A stretch of DNA of 64,000 bases, from NCBI GenBank assembly GCA_021803085.1, contig JAJZMD010000146.1:1-64000 (forward strand). The letters are read 5' to 3'. The position numbers were made by a program, and so were the translations under genes. Source of the stretch: Actinomycetes bacterium (GTDB lineage Bacteria; Actinomycetota; Acidimicrobiia; Acidimicrobiales; RAAP-2). Every line of letters starts with the position of its first letter. Position 1 is the first letter of the stretch. Positions 63,422-64,000 of this stretch are shown one piece after another. Below the pieces are notes generated by a model, which saw only the letters and a list, made by a program, of their open reading frames with translations, had not been told where the DNA came from and searched no databases.

Positions 63422-63975
63422 CAGGCGGCGCCACGACGGACGGTGGCGCCGGTGAGCAGCGACGCCACCTCGTCGGCGACGCCCTCGGCACGCGCTCGCA
63501 CCTTCTCGAACGGCAAGCCGGCCATCGGGTGCGCCACGGTCGCGTGGCGGTACCCCGCCGCGCCGCGTATCACCGCCATGGCGTCGGCGGTCGCGGTGAA
63601 CGACTCGGTGCAGACCACCGCCGTCGGGGTGCCGAGGCGCTCCAAGGCGATCCCGTCAGCTATGGCTGCAGCGCTGCACGAGCCGCAGTCCCCGACACCG
63701 ATGACCACGAGCTCCGCCGCATGGTGCAGGTCGTCGAGGAGCTGAGCCGGCGCGTCCACCGTCGCCACCGGCTTCTTGCGCAGGACCACGCGGCCGACCC
63801 CGTACCGCTCCACCAGCACCTTGCCGAGCTCTTCGACGAAGCGGCCCGCATTCTGCTTGCCGTTGTCGAGCAGGCCCACGGTCATGCCTTTCAAGCTCTC
63901 GGGGCGGATGGCCGGCTGCAGCGCGCCCTCTGCCCGCGTCGTCTGCCCGGTCGGGTCCATGATCGAGCTGCCCAT
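63421..63975 (-). CDS. UGSC family (seleno)protein, cysteine form
   Basis: This 184-aa protein has the family motif as CGSC at residues 97-100 (VGDCGSCSAAAIADG). Selenoprotein members have UGSC, with selenocysteine first; here the codon is TGC and there is no in-frame TGA. The N-terminal GLLDNGKQNAGRFVEELG and C-terminal AHPMAGLPFEK stretches are also family-like. Function is unknown, though the U/C-x2-C arrangement suggests redox catalysis. ATG 63975 follows GGAGGAGG. It is the first gene of a likely four-gene unit reaching to 61206. Confidence 0.75.
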   Translation of the reverse strand: MGSSIMDPTGQTTRAEGALQPAIRPESLKGMTVGLLDNGKQNAGRFVEELGKVLVERYGVGRVVLRKKPVATVDAPAQLLDDLHHAAELVVIGVGDCGSCSAAAIADGIALERLGTPTAVVCTESFTATADAMAVIRGAAGYRHATVAHPMAGLPFEKVRARAEGVADEVASLLTGATVRRGAA

Positions 63976-64000
63976 CGTCGTCCTCCTCCGGTCTTTCGTG

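Noticed and set aside
63421-63975. A hidden selenocysteine codon in the UGSC-family gene or its neighbours
   Set aside because: The motif position is TGC (Cys), and I saw no in-frame TGA or SECIS-like element within the gene.

Overview
The window is very GC-rich DNA with dense, overlapping genes (GTGA and TGATG junctions), frequent GTG starts and strong GC bias at third codon positions. A SigG-type ECF sigma factor, an F420-type LLM oxidoreductase, an NDMA-type alcohol dehydrogenase and a Zur/Znu zinc system all point to an aerobic high-GC actinobacterium (Actinomycetota); I cannot place it more finely. I see no rRNA, tRNA, CRISPR array, transposase, integrase or phage gene.

Layout. 1-8.7 kb is housekeeping or stress: a fragment of a LigD-type 3'-phosphoesterase, a VOC protein, an ECF sigma factor with a SnoaL-like tail, an SRPBCC protein, a HAD phosphatase, a malic enzyme with an N-terminal ACT-like domain, an MFS transporter, a dienelactone-hydrolase-like protein and a small zincin. 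8.9-13.3 kb is a zinc regulon (zur, an operator-like palindrome, znuA, ATPase, two permeases). From 13.4 kb to the end the window reads as one large aromatic and one-carbon catabolic island.

The island. 13.4-18.1 kb: a PrpF/4-oxalomesaconate tautomerase-like gene and an amidohydrolase diverge from a LigM/DesA-type tetrahydrofolate-dependent aryl O-demethylase and a short MetF. 18.1-30.6 kb: dehydrogenases, a branched-chain-type ABC importer (fused LivH-LivM permease, LivG, LivF, binding protein), two consecutive TPP-dependent E1 alpha/beta pairs and a cupin resembling 2,4'-dihydroxyacetophenone dioxygenase. 30.7-33.4 kb: FolD-like and formate-tetrahydrofolate ligase genes, completing the one-carbon chain that starts with O-demethylation. 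33.6-41.9 kb: an orphan molybdenum hydroxylase large subunit, dehydrogenases, a SnoaL-like protein and a first phosphotransferase large subunit.

Core operon, 42.0-49.3 kb: a PEP-synthase-like enzyme split into two genes (phosphohistidine subunit, ATP-grasp subunit), a biotin carrier, a biotin carboxylase, a carboxyltransferase and a HAD phosphatase. This is the gene content of the kinase/carboxylase route known for acetovanillone and 4-hydroxyacetophenone (Acv/Hpe type). My reading is that lignin-derived aryl ketones are phosphorylated, carboxylated and dephosphorylated, side chains are removed, O-methyl groups go to tetrahydrofolate, and formate is captured or released through Fhs. 49.5-64 kb adds a CocE-type esterase, an acyl-ACP-thioesterase-like protein, NIPSNAP, amidase, SDRs, an LLM oxidoreductase, an ACMSD-like amidohydrolase, alcohol and aldehyde dehydrogenases, a CoA-transferase and a UGSC-family operon in its cysteine (CGSC) form.

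A second theme is short tandem repeats (units 9-23 bp) at gene ends and junctions. Several duplicate the last codons plus the stop codon of the upstream gene; others form low-complexity protein tails. The FolD-like protein also lacks the catalytic Lys/Gln/Asp set of bifunctional FolD.
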